Counted from the stretch's first letter, positions 41,473-51,924 are shown. The stretch: DNA of 64,000 nucleotides from Candidatus Liberibacter americanus str. Sao Paulo (GCF_000496595.1 NC_022793.1:496001-560000); one strand, 5' to 3'. A program made the numbers and translations. Notes: generated by a model not told the origin, from the letters alone.

Positions 41473-42189
41473 GTTTCGTTCTAAAACATAGAATGTATAC
41501 AAATTTCTTATTTTTAATTGTTTATATATTTTTGTTCCTAGTAGATGATTTTAACTGAAACAGTTTAAGTTATTTATAAAATTATTTATATTTATTCATG
41601 TATATGTTTTAATATATACTTATCATACTTTTGTTTAATATTATTGTTGTTTGATGTATATATTATAGATATTTAATAAATCATCTAATAATGATGTTTT
41701 TATGCTTATATCATCAATTAATTGATTTAGTTAGTCTTTTTATATATTATATTTATACAGATCATACTTATAATAGTATTGTCTTAAACATTGATGAGAT
41801 TTGCAGTATTAATCATAAAATTTGGTCATTTATGGGATGATTTGTTGTGATTGTATATTTGGCTTTGAAATATGATTTAATCATCTAGTTAATTACACTA
41901 ATTATATCTTCATTAAAGTATTTTTACGAGAATAAATAGATATTATAATTTTAAGTTTTATATTTATTTCCTTTAAAAACGATAAATATTATTTTATGTT
42001 TTTTACAGCTTTATCCTAATATTATTCTAATAATGATGTTTTTTATTCTTTTATTCCTTTTTTAGGAATTATTTATCGTAAAAAATACGTTTTTTATATT
42101 TTTAAAGTAAAATCGATGTTCTTCGATAAACTATTATTTATTTAGCAAAGGTATAATTTCTTTTCTTTTTACATATAGTTAATAATTAT
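41473..42189. other. About 720 bases without a gene upstream of the dcw cluster
   Basis: AT-rich DNA between the maeB terminator and the mraZ control region. Relatives often carry an amidase or transglycosylase gene here; I see no readable remnant of one. The right end leads into the TGGG boxes. Confidence 0.5.
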
Positions 42190-42223
42190 CCCATTGACGC
42201 CCAATTTTTCCCATGTTATCCCA
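42190..42223 (-). promoter_or_regulatory. MraZ box array (four TGGG repeats at 10-bp spacing)
   Basis: CCCA occurs at 42190, 42200, 42210 and 42220, so the other strand reads TGGG four times at exactly one helical turn. Known MraZ sites are direct TGGGN repeats separated by about five bases, which this matches. The array ends 58 bases before the mraZ start codon. MraZ would thus repress or tune its own operon. Confidence 0.75.
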
Positions 42224-42281
42224 TATGGCTACATAAAAAAAAATAAACTATTTTTAACGCTTGTGTTGAGGCGTGGTGTGA

Positions 42282-42719
42282 ATGAAACGTTTTTTATCTA
42301 ATGCAACTAAAAGTATAGATTCAAAAGGGCGCGTTTCTGTCCCTTCGGTTTTTCGGTCTATTTTAATAGATCGTTGTATTAAAGAACTATATTGTTTCCA
42401 GGATTTTTTTTTCCCAGCAATAAGCGTTGGAGATAGTAATTTACTTGAAAAGTTTGAACAAAGAATAGAGGGAAATGATCCTCTTTCAACAAAGGCAAAT
42501 CAGTTATCACTTCTCATTCATGGAGGTGGAGTTTTTTTGAAAATGGATTCTGAAGGAAGGATCATGGTAACAGATTTTATTCGTGAGTTTACTGGGATTG
42601 TAAATGAAGTAACTTTTGTTGGTAGGGGTAATTACTTTCAATTGTGGAATCCTAAAAACTTTAAAACCATTCAAGCAGAATCTAGGAAAAAATACTCACT
42701 CCAAGATTGTGATAAATAG
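42282..42719 (+). CDS. mraZ: Transcriptional regulator MraZ
   Basis: MraZ is an AbrB-like DNA-binding protein made of two MraZ repeats that form rings and bind TGGG boxes upstream of the dcw cluster. The 145-residue protein starts [25 protein letters not shown] (first repeat), and the second repeat reads [21 protein letters not shown], each with the expected D-x-K/E-GR core. The ATG at 42282 follows GGCGTGGTGTGA. Four TGGG boxes lie at 42190-42223. It is the first gene of a cluster on the plus strand, and rsmH begins 17 bases after its stop. Confidence 0.94.
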   Translation: MKRFLSNATKSIDSKGRVSVPSVFRSILIDRCIKELYCFQDFFFPAISVGDSNLLEKFEQRIEGNDPLSTKANQLSLLIHGGGVFLKMDSEGRIMVTDFIREFTGIVNEVTFVGRGNYFQLWNPKNFKTIQAESRKKYSLQDCDK

Positions 42720-42736
42720 GTTATGCGGAGTCTTTT

Positions 42737-43810
42737 ATGAAGTTTATTTGTTCTAGCGAAATGCCTTTCATAGGATCTAAGGAATTATCTAATGATATAA
42801 TTCATCATGATCACGATGACCATATTCCTGTTATGTTATCAGAAGTTATTTCCTTTATTAATCCTACTCCTGATAAGATTATTTTAGATGCGACGTTTGG
42901 GGCGGGGGGTTATAGCCTTTCTTTTTGTAAACTAGGGGCAAAGGTTATTGCTTTGGATTGTGATCCTTTGTCTGTTTCAAAAGGACAAAAAACCATGAAA
43001 GAATATAAAGATAATTTTTCTCTCTTTAATGATAATTTTTCTCAATTAGAAAAGTATGCTCCAGATGATGGATTTGATGGGATTGTCTTTGATTTAGGCG
43101 TTTCATCTATGCAGATTGATTATGCTGATCGTGGTTTTTCTTTTCAAAAAGATGGTCCTTTAGATATGAGGATGTCATCTTCTGGAGTATCGGCAGCTGA
43201 TGTCGTTAATAATGTAGATGTTAAAGATCTTATTCGTATTTTGGGAATTTTAGGCGAGGAAAAACAGGCTTCTCGTATCGCTCATGCTATTGTTAAACGT
43301 CGTCAATATGATCCCTTTAAAACAACTAATGATTTATCCTCTTTTATTAGCAAGACAGCATATATCATCAAAAAAAATCGCATTCATCCAGCAACACGTT
43401 CATTCCAAGCATTGCGTATCTTTGTAAATGATGAATTGGGAGAATTAGTTAAAGGATTATTTTCCGCAGAAAAAGTATTGAAGTGTGGAGGGGTTCTTGT
43501 AGTTGTCTCCTTTCATTCCTTGGAAGATCGTATTGTTAAAAATTTTTTTGCTAGTCGTTCAGGAAGGGGGACATTTATTCGTAACATGGCTGTAACTAAT
43601 ACAACGCCTGTGGTTTTTAAAACTTTATGCAAAAAGGTCATGGTGCCAACTGAAAGTGATATTGGGAAAAATAAACGTGCTCGTTCTGCCAAATTACGTG
43701 CTGGAATGAGAACTGAATCTCCGCCTATAGGTAAGAGCATTCCATTTGCTAAGTTGCCTAGATTGCCTGAACTTTCTCTATTTGGAGATAGAAATGTTGA
43801 AAACAGTTGA
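42737..43810 (+). CDS. rsmH: 16S rRNA (cytosine(1402)-N4)-methyltransferase
   Basis: RsmH (MraW) methylates C1402 of 16S rRNA. The 357-residue protein has HIPVMLSEVISFI near residue 32, the SAM motif DATFGAGGYS, FDLGVSSMQIDYADRGFSF and the C-terminal HPATRSFQALRIFVNDEL and VSFHSLEDRIVKNFF. The N-terminus is about 25 residues longer than in many homologs; an internal start is not obvious. ftsL overlaps its 3' end by 17 bases, a typical coupling in this cluster. Confidence 0.95.
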   Translation: MKFICSSEMPFIGSKELSNDIIHHDHDDHIPVMLSEVISFINPTPDKIILDATFGAGGYSLSFCKLGAKVIALDCDPLSVSKGQKTMKEYKDNFSLFNDNFSQLEKYAPDDGFDGIVFDLGVSSMQIDYADRGFSFQKDGPLDMRMSSSGVSAADVVNNVDVKDLIRILGILGEEKQASRIAHAIVKRRQYDPFKTTNDLSSFISKTAYIIKKNRIHPATRSFQALRIFVNDELGELVKGLFSAEKVLKCGGVLVVVSFHSLEDRIVKNFFASRSGRGTFIRNMAVTNTTPVVFKTLCKKVMVPTESDIGKNKRARSAKLRAGMRTESPPIGKSIPFAKLPRLPELSLFGDRNVENS

Positions 43811-44162
43811 TTTGGTAATTTTCGCCTTAGTTATTATTTCTATTACAGCAACGTATTACATCAAACATCAATCAGATTTGAAGACAGATCACTTAAAGGT
43901 TTTGAAACATAAAATAGTAGAAGAACAACATTATATTGAATTACTCAAAGCTCAATTGGCGCTATTAGTTCAGCCTCAACGAATTAAGAGCCTTGTTTCT
44001 TTTTATCAAAAAGAGCTGCAATTATATCAAACTGACACCTTACAGTTGATATCAATTGATGATTTATCAAAAATAAAATTTAGAGATTTTTCGCGAAATG
44101 CAAAAGTTTTTTCTTCAGATACAAGTGGTATGCGAGAAGATAAAAACTCAAAAGAACCTTAA
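43794..44162 (+). CDS. ftsL: Cell division protein FtsL-like
   Basis: A 122-residue single-pass membrane protein: short cytosolic tail, transmembrane helix at about residues 3-22 (TVDLVIFALVIISITATYYI), then a periplasmic coiled-coil (LKVLKHKIVEEQHYIELLKAQLALL). I start at the ATG at 43794; the frame is open 16 codons upstream inside rsmH, but GGAG lies about 8 bases before this ATG. The position between rsmH and ftsI is that of ftsL in relatives; the coiled-coil would pair with FtsB/FtsQ at the septum. Confidence 0.88.
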   Translation: MLKTVDLVIFALVIISITATYYIKHQSDLKTDHLKVLKHKIVEEQHYIELLKAQLALLVQPQRIKSLVSFYQKELQLYQTDTLQLISIDDLSKIKFRDFSRNAKVFSSDTSGMREDKNSKEP

Positions 44163-44228
44163 AAACAGTAAATTAGTGACCTTTAGTACAACAAAATATA
44201 TTTTTGATATAGGAGTTTTTAGTTTTAA

Positions 44229-45968
44229 ATGGTATTTCCTTTTGTTATAACATCGCGATTTAATACTTGGTTTTCTATGAATTTGGTTAACTACCTTGTT
44301 AATAAACGCATTACATTTCAAGGTCCTAATAAGGAATACTTCATTCATAATAATCGTAAAAAAATTGTAATAAAAATTAATAATCGTATTTTTATGGTAA
44401 TTGTTTTTTTTTTAGGAATATATTCTATTCTTGCAATACGATTAGTTCAATATGGTAATATTAAGCATGAAAATGTTAATCGTTTTTCTAAACTTCCTTC
44501 TGAATTATATATAACTTCACGTCCTGATATATTTGATAAAAATGGTTATATTCTTGCTACAGATATACGAACTTTTTCTTTATATGCCGAACCACATAAG
44601 GTTATTAATATTGATGAGATAGTAGAAAAACTGCAGACTGTATTACCAGATATTGATGTAGAAAAAATTCGTAAAAAGTTGACTTCTAATTCTAAATTTC
44701 AATGGTTAAGTCGACAACTTACTCCACAACAGCAAAAAAGCATCTTGAATTTAGGCCTTCCAGGATTAGGATTTCGTACTGAAAAAACGCGTTTATATCC
44801 TGCTGCATCTAGTGCATTACATGTTGTGGGTTATGTTGATATTGATAATCATGGCGTAACAGGAATTGAAAAATTTATTGATATGCAAGGGTTATCAATC
44901 TTATCAACGTCGTTTATGGAAGAAAAATCTATCAAGCCCATTAGATTATCTATTGATTTACGTGTGCAGGATATTGTTCGTCAGTCTTTAATTGAAAATA
45001 AAAAAAAATATAATGCAGAAGCAGCTGGAACCGTCATTCTGAATGCTAATACAGGAGAAGTCGTTGCTATGGTATCGATACCTGATCATGATCCACATGA
45101 GCATAAAAATTCTTTAAAGGAAGGATGGCTTAATCGTATTTCTTATGGAATATTTGAGATGGGTTCGATTTTTAAGGCATTTACTATTGCGATGGCTATT
45201 GATAGTGGTTTGTTTACCCTGGAAGATAAAATTGATACTAGCTATCCTATTAAGGAGGGAAAATTTTTAATCAGAGATTCTCATCCACAAATGCGAAAAT
45301 TAAGCCTTAAAGAGATTTTTCAATATTCTTCTAATATTGGAGCTGCTAAAATTGCTGATGCTTTAGGCGTTGAGATGCACAGGGATTTTTTATATAAACT
45401 AGGTTTATTAACAAAATTAGAAACAGAATTACCTGAAAATAAGGAGCCTTCTTATCCTTATAATTGGAATAGAATTCATTCTTTGACGATTGCTTTTGGG
45501 CATGGTATAGCGACTACACCTTTACAAACAGCAGTAGCTGCTGCTTCTCTGGTTAATGGTGGAAAATTAATACCGCCTACTTTTATGCATAGAACTCGTG
45601 AGGAAGCAGACAAACTATCTAGTATAGTTATTAAAAAAAGCACTGTAGATGCAATGCGTAGTTTGTTTTATCATGGTGTTGTTGGTGGTTCAGGGAGGAG
45701 GGCATTTGTGCCTGGATTTGAAGTTGGTGGTAAGACCGGAACAGCTCGAAAAGTTGTTGATGGATATTATGCAAATGATTTAAATTTTAACTCTTTTATT
45801 GCAGTTTTTCCTATAAGTAATCCTCAGTATGTTGTTTTGAGCTTTATTGATTCACCAAAAATAAAAGTATACAATAAGCTTACTGCTGGTGTTAATGTTG
45901 CTCCTATGGTGGGAGAGATTATTAGTAAGTCAGCAAATATGCTTGGTGTAAAACCTGTTTTAAGATGA
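44229..45968 (+). CDS. ftsI: Septal peptidoglycan transpeptidase (PBP3)
   Basis: FtsI cross-links septal peptidoglycan. The 579-residue protein has a short cytosolic tail, one transmembrane helix (about residues 56-75), the dimerisation region, and the transpeptidase domain. All three penicillin-binding motifs are present: SxxK in EMGSIFKAF (near residue 315), SxN in QYSSNIGAA (near 369), and KTG in VGGKTGTARK (near 507). AGGAG lies about 12 bases before the ATG. It sits between ftsL and murE in the standard order. Confidence 0.95.
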   Translation: MVFPFVITSRFNTWFSMNLVNYLVNKRITFQGPNKEYFIHNNRKKIVIKINNRIFMVIVFFLGIYSILAIRLVQYGNIKHENVNRFSKLPSELYITSRPDIFDKNGYILATDIRTFSLYAEPHKVINIDEIVEKLQTVLPDIDVEKIRKKLTSNSKFQWLSRQLTPQQQKSILNLGLPGLGFRTEKTRLYPAASSALHVVGYVDIDNHGVTGIEKFIDMQGLSILSTSFMEEKSIKPIRLSIDLRVQDIVRQSLIENKKKYNAEAAGTVILNANTGEVVAMVSIPDHDPHEHKNSLKEGWLNRISYGIFEMGSIFKAFTIAMAIDSGLFTLEDKIDTSYPIKEGKFLIRDSHPQMRKLSLKEIFQYSSNIGAAKIADALGVEMHRDFLYKLGLLTKLETELPENKEPSYPYNWNRIHSLTIAFGHGIATTPLQTAVAAASLVNGGKLIPPTFMHRTREEADKLSSIVIKKSTVDAMRSLFYHGVVGGSGRRAFVPGFEVGGKTGTARKVVDGYYANDLNFNSFIAVFPISNPQYVVLSFIDSPKIKVYNKLTAGVNVAPMVGEIISKSANMLGVKPVLR

Positions 45969-46042
45969 TATAACTTTTATACTATTGTATCATAAAACAA
46001 TTGATTAAAATCCTTAAATTTTATTTTTAAAGGAGGCCGTTT

Positions 46043-47536
46043 TTGAAATTAAAGGACCTAATATGTAGTGATTTTCCAGAATTAACTCAACAGTTATTGA
46101 GTTTTTCTGCAGATTGCTTAGAACGTGATATTTGTCATATCAGTTCAGATAGTCGTGCTATCAAAAAAGGTTGGATGTTTGTTGCTATTGCTGGCAACAA
46201 ATTAAATGGTCATGATTTTATTTCACAGGCATTGCAACTAGGCGCTACAGCTGTTGTTATTGATTCTTGTAATTTGTATTGTTATCCAGATAACTTGAAA
46301 TTTGATGTGCCCATTATTGTGGTTGATAATACGAGAAGGTTTTTAGCAATTATATCTACAAGATTATATGGGGCTCATCCTGAAAAAATATTCGCTGTTA
46401 CAGGAACTGCTGGGAAAACTTCAGTTGCTTTTTTTGTGCGTCAGATTTTTCAATATTTAGGATTATCTGCTAGTCAGATTGGAACAGAAGGACTAATTCC
46501 ATTCCTTCAACATAATGAAAGTCGATTAACTACTCCTAGTCCTGTTTATCTTTCACGATTGCTACCTTTGCTAGTTTCTAAAGGGGTAACGCATTTATCT
46601 ATTGAGGCTTCAAGTCATGGATTGGATCAACATAGATTAGATGGTATAAAATTTTTCGCAGGAGCTTTTACTAATCTTGGTCGTGATCATCTTGATTACC
46701 ATAAAACAATAGATGCGTATTTTGATGCAAAAATGTTACTTTTTGAAAGATTATTACCTAAAGGCGCTCCTGCAGTTATTTTTGCAGATAATGAATTTTC
46801 AGAAAAAGTAATAATGCGTGCTAAAACAGCAGGATGCCATGTGCTATCAGTAGGAAATAATGGACAATTTATTCGCATAAAACAATTGATTTCAATAAAT
46901 GGAAAACAAAGAGTGAAATTCTCAATTGATGGTAAAAATTATGATATTATTTTTCCTGTTCATGGAGAATTTCAAGTATATAACGCTTTTGTTGCCGCAG
47001 GATTATGCCTATCAACGGGAATTAATGTTGATGATGTGATTAAGTCTTTAGAGCAATTAAGTCTTGTTCCTGGACGATTTGAATATATTGGAGATAATTC
47101 AAGAGGAGGAAAAATTTATGTAGATTATGCCCATACTCCTGATTCTTTAAAGACTATGTTAAAAAGTATTAGAAATATTTTTTCTGGTAAAATTATTTTA
47201 GTATTTGGATGTGGTGGTGATCGTGATGTTGGCAAGCGAAGAATTATGGGACAAATTGCTTTGAAGATGTCAGATGTTGCCATTGTAACAGATGATAATC
47301 CGCGGACTGAAGATCCTGTATCAATTCGCTCTGATATTATTGATGGCTGTTCTGGTTTTATTGAGGAGGGTAGCCGCCAAGATGCTATACGTATGGCTAT
47401 TTCTATGTTGAATGCAGATGATGTGTTGGTAGTTGCGGGGAAAGGACAAGAAAAAGTACAAATTATTAAAGATGGAGAGAAGATGTTATCAGTTGATTGT
47501 GAAATAATACGTGAAATTTTGTTAGGATCTTTGTGA
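46043..47536 (+). CDS. murE: UDP-MurNAc-L-Ala-D-Glu:meso-DAP ligase
   Basis: MurE adds meso-diaminopimelate to the peptidoglycan precursor. The start is TTG at 46043 with a strong AGGAGG about 8 bases before it. The 497-residue protein shows DSRAIKKGWMFVAIAG, the P-loop TGTAGKTSVA, and DDNPRTEDP (with DNPR, the specificity motif for meso-DAP). LVVAGKGQEKVQ lies near the C-terminus. murF begins inside its stop codon region (GTGA overlap). Confidence 0.95.
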   Translation: MKLKDLICSDFPELTQQLLSFSADCLERDICHISSDSRAIKKGWMFVAIAGNKLNGHDFISQALQLGATAVVIDSCNLYCYPDNLKFDVPIIVVDNTRRFLAIISTRLYGAHPEKIFAVTGTAGKTSVAFFVRQIFQYLGLSASQIGTEGLIPFLQHNESRLTTPSPVYLSRLLPLLVSKGVTHLSIEASSHGLDQHRLDGIKFFAGAFTNLGRDHLDYHKTIDAYFDAKMLLFERLLPKGAPAVIFADNEFSEKVIMRAKTAGCHVLSVGNNGQFIRIKQLISINGKQRVKFSIDGKNYDIIFPVHGEFQVYNAFVAAGLCLSTGINVDDVIKSLEQLSLVPGRFEYIGDNSRGGKIYVDYAHTPDSLKTMLKSIRNIFSGKIILVFGCGGDRDVGKRRIMGQIALKMSDVAIVTDDNPRTEDPVSIRSDIIDGCSGFIEEGSRQDAIRMAISMLNADDVLVVAGKGQEKVQIIKDGEKMLSVDCEIIREILLGSL

Positions 47537-48960
47537 ATCAACTTTGGAGTTTTCATGATTTATTGGATGCTATACAGGGTGAAGCTGTTGATAAATTCCC
47601 CGCAGGTTTTGTGAGTGGAATATCAATAGATAGTCGTTCTATTGTTGCGGGAGATGTATTTTTTGCACTAAAAGGGGAACGTTATGATGGTCATGATTAT
47701 GTCTTGGATGCTGTAAACAAAGGTGCATCTATCGTAGTCATAGATGCGAGTATGATTTCCTCAATAGGACAGTTATCTGTTCCAATATTTTTGGTAAAAG
47801 ATGTTTTATTAGCTCTTAACAACCTTGCTATTGCATCTCGTCTTCGTTCTAATGCTAAAATTATTGCTGTTACTGGATCGGTTGGTAAAACTACTACTAA
47901 AGAAATGCTAAAATTGGCTTTATCATCTGTAGGGAAAACTCATGCTAGTATAAATTCCTATAATAATCGTATAGGTGTTCCATTAACTTTGGCATGTATG
48001 CCACATGATGCAGAATTTGGTTTTTTTGAATTAGGAATGAGCGCTCCTAATGAAATCAGATTTTTGACTCGATTAGTTCGTCCTCATATGTCTATCATTA
48101 CTACAATTGCTCCAGCTCATATAGGGAACTTTTCAAATTTGAATGAAATTGCTGCTGCAAAAGCCGAAATCTTTGAAGAATTAGAAAATGACGGTTCTGT
48201 TCTTTTAAATCATGATAATCCATATTTTGATTTTCTTGCTAATAAGGCAAGGGATTTGGGTATTAACAAAATTTATTCATTTGGAAAATCAGTTGATGCT
48301 GATTTTAGACTTATCAAGTTTCAGCAATTATCAGAAAAATCTTTGATAAAATTCCAAATAAATGATCATATCTTAGAAGTGATTATTGCTACTTCAGGAA
48401 AACATATGGCATATAATGTTGTTGCAACATTAGGTATTGTTGCGATGCTTGATGTTGACGTTGCTAAATCAATTAATGCTCTTGCTACTTTTAAGCCTCA
48501 AAAAGGTAGAGGTAAGCGTTATCACCTTGCATTAAAAAAAGGATATTTCACACTGATTGATGAAAGTTACAATGCCAATCCTGCTTCTATGAAAGCAGCA
48601 ATATCTGTTTTATCTAAAACTTCTCCATATGGAACAGGTCGTCGAATTGCGGTGCTTGGAGATATGTGTGAAATGGGAAAAATGTCGAAATTATTTCATA
48701 TTAATCTTGCAAAAGTACTATGTTCACATAACATATCGCATGTATGGTTGACTGGGGTTCATATGGTGCACTTAAAAAATGCTTTGTCAATAGATATTAA
48801 TGTGAAGTATTTTACAGAAATAGTTGATCTATTTGCATTTATTAAAACTTCAGTAATTCAAGGTGATGTCATGGTTGTTAAATCTTCTAATATGTGTGGA
48901 TTGCATCAACTTGTTCAGTTGATGCTTAAAGAATTTATAATTGTTAATTATAATGACTAA
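47533..48960 (+). CDS. murF: UDP-MurNAc-tripeptide:D-Ala-D-Ala ligase
   Basis: MurF attaches D-Ala-D-Ala to the UDP-MurNAc tripeptide. The 475-residue protein has SGISIDSRSIVAGDVFFALKG, the P-loop VTGSVGKTTTKEML, and LIDESYNANPASMKAAI. The start is GTG at 47533 overlapping the murE stop by 4 bases. The substrate dipeptide needs a Ddl ligase, which is not found at its usual place at the end of this cluster. Confidence 0.95.
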   Translation: MNQLWSFHDLLDAIQGEAVDKFPAGFVSGISIDSRSIVAGDVFFALKGERYDGHDYVLDAVNKGASIVVIDASMISSIGQLSVPIFLVKDVLLALNNLAIASRLRSNAKIIAVTGSVGKTTTKEMLKLALSSVGKTHASINSYNNRIGVPLTLACMPHDAEFGFFELGMSAPNEIRFLTRLVRPHMSIITTIAPAHIGNFSNLNEIAAAKAEIFEELENDGSVLLNHDNPYFDFLANKARDLGINKIYSFGKSVDADFRLIKFQQLSEKSLIKFQINDHILEVIIATSGKHMAYNVVATLGIVAMLDVDVAKSINALATFKPQKGRGKRYHLALKKGYFTLIDESYNANPASMKAAISVLSKTSPYGTGRRIAVLGDMCEMGKMSKLFHINLAKVLCSHNISHVWLTGVHMVHLKNALSIDINVKYFTEIVDLFAFIKTSVIQGDVMVVKSSNMCGLHQLVQLMLKEFIIVNYND

Positions 48961-49411
48961 ATTATTATTTTAATTATGATTGACTATTATCCATATAATC
49001 ATATTTAAATAAATATCATCTAATCAATACTTATGTGGATTATTATATTAATAATGCATTTATATTTTAATCTATTTGTAATAGTGATATTAAATAATTT
49101 TTATTTTACAACTAATCGTATAATAATAAATGCTGTAATTTTGGATCTACGTTCATTTACTAAATTATATATGTTTAATTGGTAAAAATATTACTAAAAT
49201 GATTATTTTAATTTATATAATTTATATAATTGATTAAATTGATGCTCTAAAATATAGTTTTATGAACCACATTAATTCTGTTGAATTTATACTATAATTT
49301 ATAAATTTATTACACACTGTATAATAATTATTGCATTCAGTTGTCGATATAATATTAATTATATTTATATTTCACATACTATTATATTTTTAACCTATAA
49401 AAGAGGATTGA
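48961..49411. other. 450 bases without a gene between murF and mraY
   Basis: An unusually long AT-rich gap inside the dcw cluster, where relatives have murF and mraY almost touching. I see only simple AT repeats (for example TTTATATAA twice near 49214-49230) and no coding or RNA gene. It may hold a secondary promoter. Confidence 0.5.
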
Positions 49412-50512
49412 ATGTTTGCTGGATTAGCTGATTTTTCAGAATATATATTATTATTAAACCTTTTTAAATATATTACATTTAGATCAATCGCGGCATTTTT
49501 AAGCTCTTCTTTTATGATTTTGGCCTTTGGAGATAAGATGATATCTCTGCTTAGAGCCTATCAAGGAGATAAGGGCCAGCCTATTCGTATTGATAATTTA
49601 CCAATTCATTCTAAAAAAATTGGCACTCCAACTATGGGTGGATTGATGATCTTATTCGGGATCATAACATCATCTCTTTTATGGGCTGATTTTTCTTCTC
49701 CACATGTTATTATTGTTTTATTTTTAGCTTTTGGTTTTGGTATTGTTGGTTTTTGTGATGATTATTTGAAAATTATTAGTAAAAACCACAGAGGTTTATC
49801 GTGGTATATTAGGATTATTATAGAGATTATCATTGCTACTATTGCTATGTGTGCATTTTTATTTTTTTCAAAATCAAAGCTTTTGGGTATAGATACTACT
49901 ACTGCTATTTCATTTCCTTTTATGAAGAATTTTATATTGGATATAGGAATATTTTTCATTCCATTTGGTGCTATTGTCATTGTAGCAGTAGCTAATGCTG
50001 TTAATTTAACAGATGGTCTTGATGGATTAGCTATTGTTCCGATTATGATTGCATCTGTTGCATTTGCTCTTATTGCTTATGCTTCTGGAAATGTTATTTT
50101 TGCTCATTATCTTCAAATAAACTTTGTACCAGGTGTCGGTGAATTGGCAGTTATTGTTGGGGCTTTAATAGGTTCAGGACTTGGTTTTTTATGGTTTAAT
50201 GCACCTCCAGCTGCTATATTTATGGGAGATACAGGTTCTCTTGCTCTTGGTGCATTGCTTGGAGGAATTGCAGTAGCAACAAAACATGAGATTATAATGA
50301 TAATTATCGGGGGTGTATTTGTCGTTGAAACTTTATCTGTTATTGTTCAGGTATTATATTTTAAAATAATTGGGAAACGTATCTTGTTAATGGCTCCTAT
50401 TCACCATCATTTTGAGAAAAAAGGATGGAGTGAAAGCCAAATAGTAATTCGTTTCTGGATAATTTCTTTTATATTAGCCGTTGTTGGTCTATTAACTTTG
50501 AAGATAAGGTAA
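49412..50512 (+). CDS. mraY: Phospho-MurNAc-pentapeptide transferase
   Basis: MraY makes lipid I in the inner membrane. The 366-residue protein has many transmembrane helices and the conserved loops: GTPTMGG, GFCDDYLKI, the catalytic NLTDGLDGLAI, FMGDTGSLALGA and the histidine loop IHHHFEKKGWSE. AAGAGG lies about 8 bases before the ATG. murD follows after 5 bases. Confidence 0.97.
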   Translation: MFAGLADFSEYILLLNLFKYITFRSIAAFLSSSFMILAFGDKMISLLRAYQGDKGQPIRIDNLPIHSKKIGTPTMGGLMILFGIITSSLLWADFSSPHVIIVLFLAFGFGIVGFCDDYLKIISKNHRGLSWYIRIIIEIIIATIAMCAFLFFSKSKLLGIDTTTAISFPFMKNFILDIGIFFIPFGAIVIVAVANAVNLTDGLDGLAIVPIMIASVAFALIAYASGNVIFAHYLQINFVPGVGELAVIVGALIGSGLGFLWFNAPPAAIFMGDTGSLALGALLGGIAVATKHEIIMIIIGGVFVVETLSVIVQVLYFKIIGKRILLMAPIHHHFEKKGWSESQIVIRFWIISFILAVVGLLTLKIR

Positions 50513-50517
50513 CTTTT

Positions 50518-51924
50518 GTGCTTGTAAGTTATTTGAAAGGTCAATCGGTTGCTGTTCTTGGATTGGGTAATTCTGGTTTAGCTGTTGCAAATGCTTTGAT
50601 GGCTTCAGGGGCACATGTTATTGCTTGGGATGATAATCCTAAATCTGTTCTTAATGCTAAGAATATTGGGATTAAAGTTGAAGATTTTCGCAATATAAGG
50701 TGGTCAAATATTTCTTCTTTGGTTGTCTCTCCAGGTATCGCAATTACAGGAAGTAAAGCTCATTGGTGTATTAAATTAGCGCTTAAATTTAATATTGAGG
50801 TTATCGGTGATATTGAATTGTTCGTTCGGGAAAGACGTTTTACTTGTGTAAATTCTCATTTTATCGCAGTGACAGGGACCAATGGAAAGTCAACCACTGT
50901 GGCATTGATTGCACATATTTTAAAAAGAAATGGTCTTGATGTTCAATTAGGTGGTAATATTGGTAAGCCTATTATGAATCTTGCAGATTTATCTGAAGAT
51001 CGTTTTTATGTGATAGAATGTTCCTCTTATCAAATAGACATTTCGCCAACAATAAATCCTTCAATTGGAGTTCTTGTTAGCTTTTATCCTGATCATCTTG
51101 ATAGACATCATACTGTGGAGAATTATGCACGTATTAAGCAACATCTTGTAAATAATAGCGAAAGTGCAATTATTTGCATAAATGATATCGTATGTGAAAA
51201 AATTGCATCTGATATGGTTGATAATGGTTATAAAACTACTAGAATCTATCCTATGCCAGTTACATCAGCAGGTGATATTTATATCGAAAAATTATGTATT
51301 AAATTATCCCCCACATCAGAGGTATTGCTAGATCTTTCCAATCAAAATGATGAATATAATATTCATAATATGGCTGCAGCTGTTACAGTTTGTATGCAAT
51401 TGGGACTAAAAAAAGAAGATATAAAATCTGCTATATCTTCTTTTAGAGGATTACCACATCGTAGGCAAAAAATAGCAAAATTAGGAAACACTGTTTTTAT
51501 TAATGATTCTAAGGCAACAAATATTCATTCTGTGCTTAATGCTTTTTTGGATGAAAAAAGAGTAATTCATTGGATAGTTGGTGGTTTGGCTAAATCAAAC
51601 GATATTTCATGTATTTTAGCTTTTTTATCAAAAGTCACTAAAGCATATCTTATTGGTGATTCAGCAGATAGTTTTGCTATTCAGCTGGATGGTAAAGTAG
51701 ATTATGAGATCTCTGAAACTCTTGAAAAAGCGGTAATAAGTGCTACTAGTTATGTTGTTAATTCTACTGTTCCTACTGTTGTATTGTTTTCTCCAGGATG
51801 TGCAAGTTTTGATCAATATAAGAATTTTAGAGAAAGAGGTTTTTCTTTTATGTCTCATGTTGCTAAAATAGATGGGATAGATATGCTAGTTGATATAGAA
51901 AAAGAAAGACAATCATCATGGTAA
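50518..51924 (+). CDS. murD: UDP-MurNAc-L-Ala:D-Glu ligase
   Basis: MurD adds D-glutamate to UDP-MurNAc-L-Ala. The 468-residue protein has an N-terminal Rossmann motif VAVLGLGNSGLAVANAL, the P-loop VTGTNGKSTTVALIAHI, ECSSYQID, HNMAAAVTV and NDSKATN. The start is GTG at 50518. The C-terminus overlaps the start of ftsW by 7 bases. Confidence 0.96.
   Translation: MLVSYLKGQSVAVLGLGNSGLAVANALMASGAHVIAWDDNPKSVLNAKNIGIKVEDFRNIRWSNISSLVVSPGIAITGSKAHWCIKLALKFNIEVIGDIELFVRERRFTCVNSHFIAVTGTNGKSTTVALIAHILKRNGLDVQLGGNIGKPIMNLADLSEDRFYVIECSSYQIDISPTINPSIGVLVSFYPDHLDRHHTVENYARIKQHLVNNSESAIICINDIVCEKIASDMVDNGYKTTRIYPMPVTSAGDIYIEKLCIKLSPTSEVLLDLSNQNDEYNIHNMAAAVTVCMQLGLKKEDIKSAISSFRGLPHRRQKIAKLGNTVFINDSKATNIHSVLNAFLDEKRVIHWIVGGLAKSNDISCILAFLSKVTKAYLIGDSADSFAIQLDGKVDYEISETLEKAVISATSYVVNSTVPTVVLFSPGCASFDQYKNFRERGFSFMSHVAKIDGIDMLVDIEKERQSSW

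Noticed and set aside
47125..47556. 143-codon minus-strand frame opposite murE
   Set aside because: Shadow of murE, which has complete ligase motifs in this stretch.
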